DNA of 64,000 nt, taken from Qipengyuania_B sp965214525. GTDB lineage: Bacteria > Pseudomonadota > Alphaproteobacteria > Sphingomonadales > Sphingomonadaceae. The notes below the pieces were generated by a model. The model was not told the origin of the DNA. It did no database searches and saw only the letters and a list, made by a program, of their open reading frames with translations. The DNA is taken from the NCBI GenBank assembly GCA_965214525.1, contig OZ243959.1, positions 2,418,001 to 2,482,000 on the forward strand, written 5' to 3'. Made by a program: the position numbers and the translations under genes. Position 1 is the stretch's first letter; the number at the start of each line of letters is the position of its first letter. Positions 43,530-51,940 of this stretch are shown here, piece after piece.

Positions 43530-43964
43530 TTTGCGCAGCCTTACGGATTACCCGCCCTGCGCATACCCCCATGGATCGATTGTCCAACCATCCGCGTGTG
43601 CGAGCGGTAAGCCGCTTTTGGGTACGGCCGATGCATCACGTCTGTTCTGGCGATCGTCACCGATAAAAAACCTGTTCTTTGGCGCTTCATGGCAGTTAGT
43701 GAATCCGGAAGTTAAATGTATCCATACCCTCGATCCCATTGCGTTCCCCACCATCTTGCGACAGCGCGCCGCGGGCAACGGCAAAGTCTTAATCATTGCC
43801 ATCATAGCGAATTTTTGGCAACGGCACGCCTGCTGCGCGAATGCAGCCCGAATGCACGTCCCCAGCATGCTACAGGGACCAGCGGGCGACAGGCGATCAG
43901 GGCGGTAACCAACACCATGACGGTCGATATCGGGTTTCAAAAGCAGTTTGAAGGCGCGTAACTG
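43530..43964. other. divergent intergenic region of the glycan cluster
   Basis: 435 bases between the GT61 and flippase starts. No open frame carries a recognisable domain. AT-rich stretches (for example GATAAAAAACCTGTTCTTT near 43661 and CTTAATCATTGCC near 43788) make promoters plausible, but I cannot place them. Confidence 0.4.
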
Positions 43965-45476
43965 ATGGCCGGCACCAAACAATCGGTGGTCAAGGGGGCG
44001 GCATGGATCGGCCTTGGCCGCATCGTACTTGCCATGCTCGGCTTCGTCAGCACGGTCATTCTGGCGCGGTTGCTGATGCCCGAAGATTTCGGCCTGGTCG
44101 CCATCGCCAGCGCTGCGGCCATGATGGTCGCCACGGTCACCGAACTGCCCCTATCGCAGGCGATCATTCATCACGACGATCCGGACGATGATCACTTGCA
44201 CACGATTTGGACGTTTGGCCTGCTCAAGGGCCTGGCGATGTTCGCCCTTATTGCCATCGCCGCAAAACCTTTGGCCATCGCATACGGCGATCCGCGATTG
44301 ACGAACCTGCTATTGGTCCTGGCCGTCTCTGCGGCCTTGGGCAGTATCCAGAACCCTTCTTTGGCTCTCTTCGAGCGGGAAATGGTGTTTTGGCAGAACG
44401 TCATACTCGATCTCCTCGACAAGGTTTGCGGCCTCGTCGTATCCGTTGCCATAGCTTATCTGTTCCAGTCGTATTGGGCGCTCGTGCTGGGCGTGCTCAC
44501 TTCGGCTGTCGTCCGCGTCACCATGTCCTATCTGTTGCGGCCATATCGCCCGCGCGTGACGCTTTCCAAAGCGCGCGAGTTGCTGTCCTTTTCCATCTGG
44601 CTGACATTTGGAAGCTGGGTGCAAGCATTGAACTGGCGGGCCGACCCGTTGGTCATCGGATCGTTCGTCACGCCGGCATTGCTGGGTTTCTACACCGTCG
44701 GCAACCGCGTCACGTCGATGGCGGTGGGGCAGGTGCTTGGTCCCATCGCTTCTGTGTTGTTTCCCGCCCTGTCCCGGATGAAACACGATCTGCCCAAACT
44801 GCGGCGAGCCTATTTGCGCGTACAAGCCATAACCTGTGCGATCGCCTTTCCGATGGCGGCGGGCTTGATCGTCCTGGCGGAACCCATCGTCCTACTGGTA
44901 CTCGGCGAGAAGTGGCTACCCGCCGTTCCCTTGATCCAGGGGATCGCCGCAGCCGAAGCCCTGCGCACGATGCATCATTCCGGGCCACTGGCACTCGCGA
45001 CAGGCCATACCAAGGCCTTGTTTCGCCGCGATCTGCAGGTGCTGATGGTGCGTGTACCGCTATTGTTCGGCGGCATCCTTATCGGTCAGGCTACGGATGT
45101 CGGGGTGTTGCTCGGCGCGGTGCTTGGCCGATTGCTGGCGACGCTGGTCATGACGGTGTGGAACATGTACCTTGTCAAACAGATCGCGCAACTTGCCGTG
45201 CGCCGGCAATTCATCAACACATTCCGGCCCTTTTTCGCTTCGGTCGCGATGGTGACAGTCCTGTACTGGGTCACCGCCGTGATCGGGGAGGTAAGCTTGG
45301 ACTTCATGGGATACGTGACGCTCGCGACGCTGATAGCGTTGGGGGGCGTGGTGTATATCGTCAGCCTGTTATGTGCGTGGTGGCTTCAGGGCCGGCCGGC
45401 CGGCCCGGAATCGGAAGCGCTTACGGGCATGCGGCAAGGCCTGACCTACCTGCGGCGGACGGCCGCGCCGGACTGA
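43965..45476 (+). CDS. polysaccharide flippase (Wzx-like, MOP superfamily)
   Basis: A 503-residue integral membrane protein with about 12-14 hydrophobic segments. The N-terminus (V-V-K-G-A-A-W-I-G-L-G-R, then V-I-L-A-R-L-L-M-P-E-D-F-G-L-V) is the classic start of Wzx/RfbX-type polysaccharide transporters, and N-P-S-L-A-L-F-E-R-E and G-F-Y-T-V-G-N-R are also typical. It probably moves a lipid-linked oligosaccharide across the inner membrane for the neighbouring glycosyltransferases. It is followed 34 bases later by a GT2 gene. Confidence 0.88.
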   Translation: MAGTKQSVVKGAAWIGLGRIVLAMLGFVSTVILARLLMPEDFGLVAIASAAAMMVATVTELPLSQAIIHHDDPDDDHLHTIWTFGLLKGLAMFALIAIAAKPLAIAYGDPRLTNLLLVLAVSAALGSIQNPSLALFEREMVFWQNVILDLLDKVCGLVVSVAIAYLFQSYWALVLGVLTSAVVRVTMSYLLRPYRPRVTLSKARELLSFSIWLTFGSWVQALNWRADPLVIGSFVTPALLGFYTVGNRVTSMAVGQVLGPIASVLFPALSRMKHDLPKLRRAYLRVQAITCAIAFPMAAGLIVLAEPIVLLVLGEKWLPAVPLIQGIAAAEALRTMHHSGPLALATGHTKALFRRDLQVLMVRVPLLFGGILIGQATDVGVLLGAVLGRLLATLVMTVWNMYLVKQIAQLAVRRQFINTFRPFFASVAMVTVLYWVTAVIGEVSLDFMGYVTLATLIALGGVVYIVSLLCAWWLQGRPAGPESEALTGMRQGLTYLRRTAAPD

Positions 45477-45510
45477 CACGGCGCTGCTTCATCGCCGCAG
45501 GGCGAATATT

Positions 45511-46479
45511 TTGGCAGATAGGAACGTAGCATTGCCGCCATCCAACGATACCATCGCTGTCATCATTCCCACATTCAACTCGGCCCGATTCGTCGAGCGA
45601 GCGATTCGTTCGGCGTTGGGAGAGCAGGCCGCTACCGAAGTCATTGTCGTGGATGATGCATCGAGCGACGATACCCTCGAGGTCGTCAGTGCGCTCGCCA
45701 AGAGCGAGCCTCGCCTGCGTATCTTCGCCCAGAACAGCAATACCGGTCCGTCCGCGGCGCGCAACTGGGCGATCCGCGAGGCGGGAAGCGCATGGATCGC
45801 GCTGCTCGATGCAGACGATGCCTATGTCGAGGGGAGGCTTGCGAAGCTGCTGGCCTTGGCGGAAACCTGGCAGGCGGACATGGTCGCCGATAACCTCGTT
45901 TACTACGATGGATATACACAAGAGGCGCTTGGCCCATCGGTCCATCCCCACCCCTCGCCGCGGACAATAACCCTGGAAAAGCTGTTTCGCAGTACGCCTG
46001 AGGGTGGAAAGGATTATGTCACGTTGAAGCCCATGATGAAGCGGTCTTTCCTGCTTCAGCGCGAGATTTCGTACGATGAAGCCATTCGCAACGGTGAGGA
46101 TTTCGACCTTTACGCCAAGTGCCTGGCTGGGGGCGCCAAATATGTCGCGGATCTGGAACAGATGACTTACCTGTATACGTCGCGAGCAAGCGGAACCAGC
46201 CAGACGACCATCAGCGACCAAATCAATGTCAGGCAAAGTTCGGCATGGTCTTCCCATCCCCAATTCGCTGGGCGAGCGGACCGTTTGCAACTGGTTCGGG
46301 ACCGGATCGATATCCTGCGCCGTCGTGAGTTGGACCGCCGATCAGGTGATGCAGGCTTCGTGCAGCGCCTCGGCACCTTGCGTCTCGCCCTAAGCACATC
46401 GGCGGGGAGGAGATGGCTGGCGGAATGGCTGCGCAACCGGATTGCGCGGCGCAGCCGTGTTGAACGAGGGGGGCGCTGA
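45511..46479 (+). CDS. family 2 glycosyltransferase
   Basis: 322 residues starting at a TTG; 15 residues later comes the GT-A opening A-V-I-I-P-T-F-N-S-A-R. V-V-D-D-A-S-S-D-D-T and the metal-site L-L-D-A-D-D-A-Y follow. The C-terminal third is basic (R-R-R-x-L-D-R-R, R-N-R-I-A-R-R-S-R), which suggests association with the membrane surface. The exact start is uncertain because TTG codons and a weak ribosome site are all that is available. It lies downstream of the flippase and one base upstream of the GT4 gene, so they probably share a transcript. Confidence 0.82.
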   Translation: MADRNVALPPSNDTIAVIIPTFNSARFVERAIRSALGEQAATEVIVVDDASSDDTLEVVSALAKSEPRLRIFAQNSNTGPSAARNWAIREAGSAWIALLDADDAYVEGRLAKLLALAETWQADMVADNLVYYDGYTQEALGPSVHPHPSPRTITLEKLFRSTPEGGKDYVTLKPMMKRSFLLQREISYDEAIRNGEDFDLYAKCLAGGAKYVADLEQMTYLYTSRASGTSQTTISDQINVRQSSAWSSHPQFAGRADRLQLVRDRIDILRRRELDRRSGDAGFVQRLGTLRLALSTSAGRRWLAEWLRNRIARRSRVERGGR

Positions 46480-46480
46480 T

Positions 46481-47641
46481 ATGCCGGCCAATTCCAAGCA
46501 AGATGTTCTGGCGATCATCGTTCCCGATCTCTACCACGCCACCCAGACGTTCTTTCACGAACACATCGCGCACATTCACCCGGGCAAGACGGTCGTCGTG
46601 CATCTATCGTCGACCGGTGCCCCTGCCATGACCGATGTTCCCAAGCTCGAAGTGCCGATCGTGCCGCAATGGCCGCAAAGCCGATTGCCCATCCTTGCAA
46701 AGGCTCTCGACGTTGCCAACTCGATCGGCACCAGCAGGCTCTCCGCGCACGATCAGGCGCGTATCGCCGGGTTTCTTGAAGAGCACGGCGTGACCCACCT
46801 GTTTGCCGAATTCGCGACGTCAGGCACCTTGATCCTGCCTGTGGCCCAACGCATGGGGCTGCCGCTGACCGTGCTGAGCCACGGGTGGGACATCAACATC
46901 ATGGGGCAGGGACGTGTGTGGCGGCGGCGCTACGGCAAGCTGTTCCGGTCGGACGCCCAACTGGCGGCGGTCTGCGAATTCCTGCGCGACCGCATGCTGG
47001 AGATCGGTGCGCCCGCATCGCAGGTCGCCATCATTCCATGCGCGGTGAATGCCGCATCCTTCGAGCCGGTTGCCCATACCGATGCGCCCGCCCGCGTCGT
47101 GATGGTTTGTCGGCTGATCCCGCAAAAGGGACCATTGCGTGCCTTGCGCGCGTTTGCCTTGGCGCAAGCGCAGCGGCCAGGGGTTACCCTCGATATCGTC
47201 GGCAACGGACCGCTCATGCCGGAACTAAGACGCGAAATAGAAGCGCTGGACGTCTCTCAAGCGGTCACGGTGCATGGCGATACGAGCCATGCGGCCGCGC
47301 TTTCGGTCATCGCGGACAGTCACATCTTCATACAACACTGCATGACCCTGCCGATGAAGGGTATCGAATCCCAGGCCGTATCGCTGCTTGAATCGATGGG
47401 GCACGGCTTGGTGCCGATCGTAACCCGCCATGGCGGCATGGCCGATCACGTGGCGGATGGGGTGCGCGGTTGGCTGGTGGAGGAAGGAGACGAGCGTGCC
47501 ATGGCCGAACGCATCGTAGCCATGTTCGACCAGCACGACGAACGCGCGCGGATCGGAGCAATGGCACGGCGTTACGTGCTCGACCGGTTCAGCCGCGAAC
47601 ACGTCTATCCACTGTTGCGGAGCGCTATCGGCCTTCGCTGA
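46481..47641 (+). CDS. family 4 glycosyltransferase
   Basis: 386 residues of the GT-B fold. The N-domain has V-L-S-H-G-W-D-I-N near residue 135. The C-domain has V-C-R-L-I-P-Q-K-G (donor-binding K-G), D-I-V-G-N-G-P-L and the E-S-M-G-H-G-L-V-P-I-V segment with the conserved Glu of GT4 enzymes. ATG at 46481 is one base past the previous stop and follows GAGGGGGGC. Retaining transfer of a hexose is expected, donor unknown. The last 17 bases overlap the convergent GT25-like gene. Confidence 0.86.
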   Translation: MPANSKQDVLAIIVPDLYHATQTFFHEHIAHIHPGKTVVVHLSSTGAPAMTDVPKLEVPIVPQWPQSRLPILAKALDVANSIGTSRLSAHDQARIAGFLEEHGVTHLFAEFATSGTLILPVAQRMGLPLTVLSHGWDINIMGQGRVWRRRYGKLFRSDAQLAAVCEFLRDRMLEIGAPASQVAIIPCAVNAASFEPVAHTDAPARVVMVCRLIPQKGPLRALRAFALAQAQRPGVTLDIVGNGPLMPELRREIEALDVSQAVTVHGDTSHAAALSVIADSHIFIQHCMTLPMKGIESQAVSLLESMGHGLVPIVTRHGGMADHVADGVRGWLVEEGDERAMAERIVAMFDQHDERARIGAMARRYVLDRFSREHVYPLLRSAIGLR

Positions 47642-48371
47642 CGTTGGGTTCGGACCGGCGTATTCGCTGCTTCGCCCGCTGGGAGCTCGCGTTCCGCGTC
47701 CGCGGATTGGTATTCAGCATCTTGCGAAGCGCCGTTGCCATCGTGCGACCCAATGCAAACCGGTCCCAAGGCTTGGGAGCGATGTCGCTGCGGGACGATC
47801 GTTGTATCGCCAGCGGCGGAATGGCAAACTCGGTCGGCACTTCAGGATATTCGCGGCGGAACCATACATAGGCGGCATCGATCGGCGGGTGTTCGCCCTG
47901 ATACTTCATGTCGCTGAGATAGGCTGACACCAGTCTGGCCCCGCGCGCGCTGAACCCCATCATATGCGAATGATGGACATCGCTGTTCATCGGGTCGGCG
48001 GGGTTTTTGGCGACATATCCACCATAGAAGATATCCCATTCGCCAGCAGACACGTAATGCTGCGCATGGGGACTGAAGGCGCAATCGTCTTCCAGGATCA
48101 GGATCGATCGATTACGACTGGCCGCCTGGGCGAGCAGCTTGTAGTGCCCCTCGAAGCACCCTCGTGCCCCTACCGAACTGAAATCGGCCTTTCGGCTGGG
48201 CCGGATCGCGTCGAAGAACCTTACCCTCCGATCATCAAGCAGGTTCACCTGGCGAAGCTCGTCCCGCATCTCTGCTCGACGGTCCTCTCGCGCGCGCAAA
48301 TTGATAATGGGGATGTCGTCGAAAAGATCGAAGAACGACACGCTGACCTCGCTTCTTGAAACTGCGAACAT
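47625..48371 (-). CDS. family 25-like glycosyltransferase
   Basis: About 248 residues. It opens I-P-I-I-N-L-R-A-R-E-D-R-R and has the later L-I-L-E-D-D-C-A-F-S and D-I-F-Y-G-G-Y, a pattern shared by GT25 LPS glycosyltransferases, where E-D-D is the metal site. The tail is basic. ATG at 48371 was chosen; an upstream ATG at 48404 is possible. It is convergent with the GT4 gene (17-base overlap of the coding ends) and divergent from the GT32-like gene. It probably decorates LPS or capsule. Confidence 0.75.
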   Translation of the reverse strand: MFAVSRSEVSVSFFDLFDDIPIINLRAREDRRAEMRDELRQVNLLDDRRVRFFDAIRPSRKADFSSVGARGCFEGHYKLLAQAASRNRSILILEDDCAFSPHAQHYVSAGEWDIFYGGYVAKNPADPMNSDVHHSHMMGFSARGARLVSAYLSDMKYQGEHPPIDAAYVWFRREYPEVPTEFAIPPLAIQRSSRSDIAPKPWDRFALGRTMATALRKMLNTNPRTRNASSQRAKQRIRRSEPNVSEGR

Positions 48372-48562
48372 GGTTGACGGACCTTGGCGGTGCAAGCCCT
48401 TCAAACGATCGAAGTTGTTAGCCGCGCCACAGGAAGACTGCCGATAATTTACGTTAACTCACAATGTCCTGCTTCGACAGACGCGGCGCTACGTTGTCAT
48501 GACAAGCCAGAGCGATGGACACAAGCTTTGAACCATGGCGATAGCTGCTACATGGCCTCGCG

Positions 48563-49360
48563 ATGAGCAACCTGCCACATCTGCATTCCCTTTGGGTCGG
48601 GCCGCGGCTGAATTACCTGGAACGTCTGTGCCTTGCTTCCGCGGCTGCGGCTGGCCATCGGTTCACGTTGTGGAGCTATGAACCGTCCGCGTTGCAAGGC
48701 GTGCCGCCCGGAACCGATCTGCGCGATGCTGCCCACGTCATGCCGCGCGAGCGCCTGTTGCGATACCGTGATACGGGTTCGATCGCGCTTGGCGCCAATC
48801 TCTGGCGCATCGAGCTCCTGGCGAAAGGCCTGGGGTGCTGGGTGGATATGGATTTCATCTTTCTCAAGGCATTTGATTTCGGCACGCCCTACCTGTTTGG
48901 ATGGGAGGAGGGGAACCAGATCAACAATGCCGTGATGCTGGCACCGGCGGGTTCGCAATTGGTCTTCGATCTACAGGACATTCCGACGCCAAATCGCCGG
49001 CCGCCCTGGTTCGGACCGCGCAAGAGCCTGGAATTCTATTGGATGCGATGGCGTCTTGGCCGAATGGAACTGGAAGATTACCCGTGGGGCACGTTCAGCG
49101 CGGGATTGCTGACGCATGCCGTTAAATCCAACGGGTTGGAGCAATACGCGCAGCCAATCGATGTATTTCACCCGGTGTCCTGGGCCGATGCGCGTTCGCT
49201 GTACGAACCCGCCGAGATTGTCGAAGACAAGGTGACTGCGCGAACATGCGGCGTGCATATGTGGCATTCGCGCCTTCATGGTCTGCGTGACGAACCACCG
49301 CCCGCAGGCACCTATATCGCCAAGATGTGCGAGCAATTCGCGATCGATCCAAGCGTTTAG
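48563..49360 (+). CDS. DXD-motif (GT32-like) glycosyltransferase
   Basis: 265 residues. The opening H-S-L-W-V-G-P-R-L then S-A-A-A-A-G-H-R-F-T-L-W-S-Y-E matches glycosyltransferases with a sugar-binding region containing DXD. The DXD is in G-C-W-V-D-M-D-F-I (about residues 92-98), followed by N-N-A-V-M-L-A-P. It resembles the bacterial capsular/alpha-1,4-GlcNAc-transferase-like group. It has its own upstream region and ends the glycan cluster. Confidence 0.78.
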   Translation: MSNLPHLHSLWVGPRLNYLERLCLASAAAAGHRFTLWSYEPSALQGVPPGTDLRDAAHVMPRERLLRYRDTGSIALGANLWRIELLAKGLGCWVDMDFIFLKAFDFGTPYLFGWEEGNQINNAVMLAPAGSQLVFDLQDIPTPNRRPPWFGPRKSLEFYWMRWRLGRMELEDYPWGTFSAGLLTHAVKSNGLEQYAQPIDVFHPVSWADARSLYEPAEIVEDKVTARTCGVHMWHSRLHGLRDEPPPAGTYIAKMCEQFAIDPSV

Positions 49361-49669
49361 GGGCACCATCCGCTGCCGTTCTGGCGAGGAGCCGTTCGTC
49401 GTCGGCAGTAACCTTGGCCTTGGTTGTAACCGTGACCAGCGACCTTCGGCCGTTCGATCCGGATCGGTGCTTGACGTTTGCGGCGCAAGACGCGAAAGAA
49501 ATAGAACAAGGCATCGAGACCGGCCGGCGGCTTACAGTCTGGTTTGGAATTGCTTTCACAAAGATTGGGATGGGTCTCTCGAACTCACTGGCTCAGGCCA
49601 AGGGTCGACAATACCCAGAAGATGGATCCGGCTGCGGCTCGGTCCGTTGGTCTTTGTAAGGAGAGGCGG
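49361..49669. other. intergenic stretch before the hydrolase gene
   Basis: 309 bases. A 110-codon plus-strand frame crosses it (49327-49659) but starts inside the preceding gene and has no recognisable domain. A strong AAGGAGAGGCGG ribosome site sits at the right end, immediately before the hydrolase ATG. Otherwise I see nothing. Confidence 0.4.
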
Positions 49670-50491
49670 ATGAATTCATCGATTGAGGCACGCACACAAG
49701 GTCATGGGCAAAAATTGCTGCTCGTCCATGGACTTGGAGGAAGCTGGAGATCCTGGTCACCGATCCTGCCTGCCATATCCGACCGGCGGCAGGTGATCCT
49801 GATTGATTTGCCGGCGCATGGCGCCTCGCCGGCCCGCCCCGATAGTGGAACCTTTCGCGGGCTTGCCGACAGCCTGGAGAGCTACATCGTCCAAAACCAA
49901 CTCCAACGCGTCGACATTGCGGGCGTGTCGCTGGGCGGGCGGCTCGTGCTCGAGATGGCAAGGCGAGGTTGTGTCGGAGATGTCGTGGCGCTTGATCCCG
50001 GGGGTTTCTGGCGCGGGTGGGAGCGAACCTATTTCAAATGGACGCTCGGCTCCTCGCTCAAGCTTCTGCGCTTGTTCGAAGGTCAGCTTGGCAGGCTGAG
50101 TGCATCGCCAGTGACCCGGACCGTCCTGCTCGCTCAACTTTCGGCGCGACCCTGGGCGTTGTCCAGACAGCTGGTCGAAAGGGAACTTGCGTCTTTCGCC
50201 AGCACGCCCACTGTGGCTGCCTTGATCAAGGATCTGGCCAGCGGACCCGCGCAACATGGCCCCTCGTCCTCGACCGCTGGTCGGATCACTATTGGCTGGG
50301 GCAGAAAGGATCGCCTCTGCCCGCCGCGGCAAGCGGCTCGTGCCCGGGCGGCCTTTCCACAGGCCGCATTTCACTGGTTCGAAGAGAGTGGCCACTATTC
50401 CATCTGGGACTGCCCGCAGCAAGTTGTTGAGCTGATACTTAGATCAACAGGGGCCGATCAGCCGGAGCTACTTTCGGGAAACGAAACCTGA
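49670..50491 (+). CDS. alpha/beta hydrolase
   Basis: 273 residues with a complete serine-hydrolase triad: oxyanion H-G-L-G-G-S-W, nucleophile Ser87 in G-V-S-L-G-G, acid Asp in W-G-R-K-D-R-L-C-P, and His in E-S-G-H-Y-S. There is no signal peptide, so it is cytoplasmic. The ATG at 49670 has an excellent ribosome site. It sits directly upstream of two sensor kinases with sensory GAF and PAS domains. This recalls the RsbQ hydrolase beside the PAS phosphatase RsbP of Bacillus, but functional linkage is only an inference. Confidence 0.82.
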   Translation: MNSSIEARTQGHGQKLLLVHGLGGSWRSWSPILPAISDRRQVILIDLPAHGASPARPDSGTFRGLADSLESYIVQNQLQRVDIAGVSLGGRLVLEMARRGCVGDVVALDPGGFWRGWERTYFKWTLGSSLKLLRLFEGQLGRLSASPVTRTVLLAQLSARPWALSRQLVERELASFASTPTVAALIKDLASGPAQHGPSSSTAGRITIGWGRKDRLCPPRQAARARAAFPQAAFHWFEESGHYSIWDCPQQVVELILRSTGADQPELLSGNET

Positions 50492-50648
50492 CCACCTCCT
50501 GTCCCGGATCGCGGCGATTCAGAAGCTGGTGTCTATAGCCGTCACGCGGCAAGGCAGTAGATCGGCATCCGGCGTAATCTTACATTTACGAAGGCGCGCG
50601 GTTCAGCCAAATTTGCCGCCAGCCCGATGCGAGGGAGCGAAAGCGGAG

Positions 50649-51908
50649 ATGACTATCCCTCGTGCGCCACCTATGGAACCCGGCATGGAAGCCGATTTTG
50701 CAAAAGACATCAGCGCTGTCGGCGCAATCAGAGCGGTTCCTTCAATCCTGGAAGTTGTCTGCCAATCGACGGGTATGGGATTTGCGGCAGTAGCGCGAGT
50801 AACCAAGGACCGCTGGATTGCTTGCGGCGTGCGCGACGAGATCGATTTTGGTCTGGAACCGGGCGGGGAACTCGAAATCGGGACCACCATCTGCAACGAG
50901 GTCCGCGACCATCGCGCGCCGGTGGTGATCGACGATGTGGATGGCGATCCGACGTATTGCAACCATCACACTCCGCGAACCTATGGACTGAAAAGCTATA
51001 TCTCGGTACCCATCATCTTGTCGGATGGAACCTTCTTTGGCACGCTGTGCGCGATTTCGCCTAGGCCGGCGCAGGTCAGCCAACCCAACATCGTCGGCAT
51101 GTTCAAGCTGTTCGCCGAGATGATCGGTTATCAAATCGACGCTGGTCGATCGGTCGAGAAGAGCGAGACGGCCCTGCTCGACGAACAGGAGACGTCCGCA
51201 TTGCGGGAGCAGTTCATCGCCGTTTTGGGGCACGATCTACGCAATCCTTTGGCAGGGATCGAGGCGGGCATCGGGATGCTCAAGAAGGAGAGGCTGAGCG
51301 AGCGAGGGTCGTCGATCATTCCCTTGATCGAAGGCAGTCTTGCGCGAATGGCGGGATTGATCGACAACGTGATGGATTTTGCGCGTGGCCGGCTTGGCGG
51401 CGGGATCGCTCTCGATCGCTCCTGTAACGACGTCGCGCAAACCCTTCGGCAGGTTGTCTCGGAACTGCAGACGAGTCACCCCGAAAGCGTCCTAAGCGTT
51501 GATATCCAAGCCGAGGCGGCGGTGAACGCCGACCACGGACGTCTCGCGCAAATGTTCTCGAACCTGATCGGCAATGCCATCATGCATGGCGACCCCGGCA
51601 AGCCGATCCGGCTGACATTGCTCATAGAGGGCGACACCCTGATCTTCCAGTCGGCAAATCTCGGCGATCCAATCCCGTCGGACACGATGAAAAGATTGTT
51701 TCATCCGTTCTCACGAGGTGACCCCCGATCCAGCCTTCAGGGTCTGGGCCTTGGCCTGTATATTTCCTCCCAAATCGCTACGGCGCATGACGGCAGCCTT
51801 GCCGCGACATCGGTCGATCGGGAAACCGTTTTCACCTTCCGGATGCCAATCCACACGAACCTGGAAAGCTCGTCATCGGAACTGGTCCAGGCGTCGGAAG
51901 CGCTGTGA
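50649..51908 (+). CDS. GAF-domain sensor histidine kinase
   Basis: About 419 residues without membrane segments. A GAF domain (about 20-165: S-I-L-E-V-V-C ... V-I-S-V-P-I-I-L-like core, G-T-L-C-A-I-S) is followed by HisKA with phospho-acceptor His195 in V-L-G-H-D-L-R-N-P-L, then an HATPase_c domain with N-box F-S-N-L-I-G-N-A and G-boxes ending G-L-G-L-G-L-Y-I-S. ATG at 50649 is preferred to the far upstream ATG at 50529 because it gives a compact N-terminus after GCGGAG. No response regulator is adjacent, so the receiver of the downstream hybrid kinase or a distant regulator may be the partner. Confidence 0.85.
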   Translation: MTIPRAPPMEPGMEADFAKDISAVGAIRAVPSILEVVCQSTGMGFAAVARVTKDRWIACGVRDEIDFGLEPGGELEIGTTICNEVRDHRAPVVIDDVDGDPTYCNHHTPRTYGLKSYISVPIILSDGTFFGTLCAISPRPAQVSQPNIVGMFKLFAEMIGYQIDAGRSVEKSETALLDEQETSALREQFIAVLGHDLRNPLAGIEAGIGMLKKERLSERGSSIIPLIEGSLARMAGLIDNVMDFARGRLGGGIALDRSCNDVAQTLRQVVSELQTSHPESVLSVDIQAEAAVNADHGRLAQMFSNLIGNAIMHGDPGKPIRLTLLIEGDTLIFQSANLGDPIPSDTMKRLFHPFSRGDPRSSLQGLGLGLYISSQIATAHDGSLAATSVDRETVFTFRMPIHTNLESSSSELVQASEAL

Positions 51909-51940
51909 ACGCCCAACAGGAAAAAGGATGATTTGCTCGG

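Noticed and set aside
49327..49659. 110-codon plus-strand frame between the GT32-like and hydrolase genes
   Set aside because: It begins inside the preceding gene, has no ribosome site and no recognisable domain.
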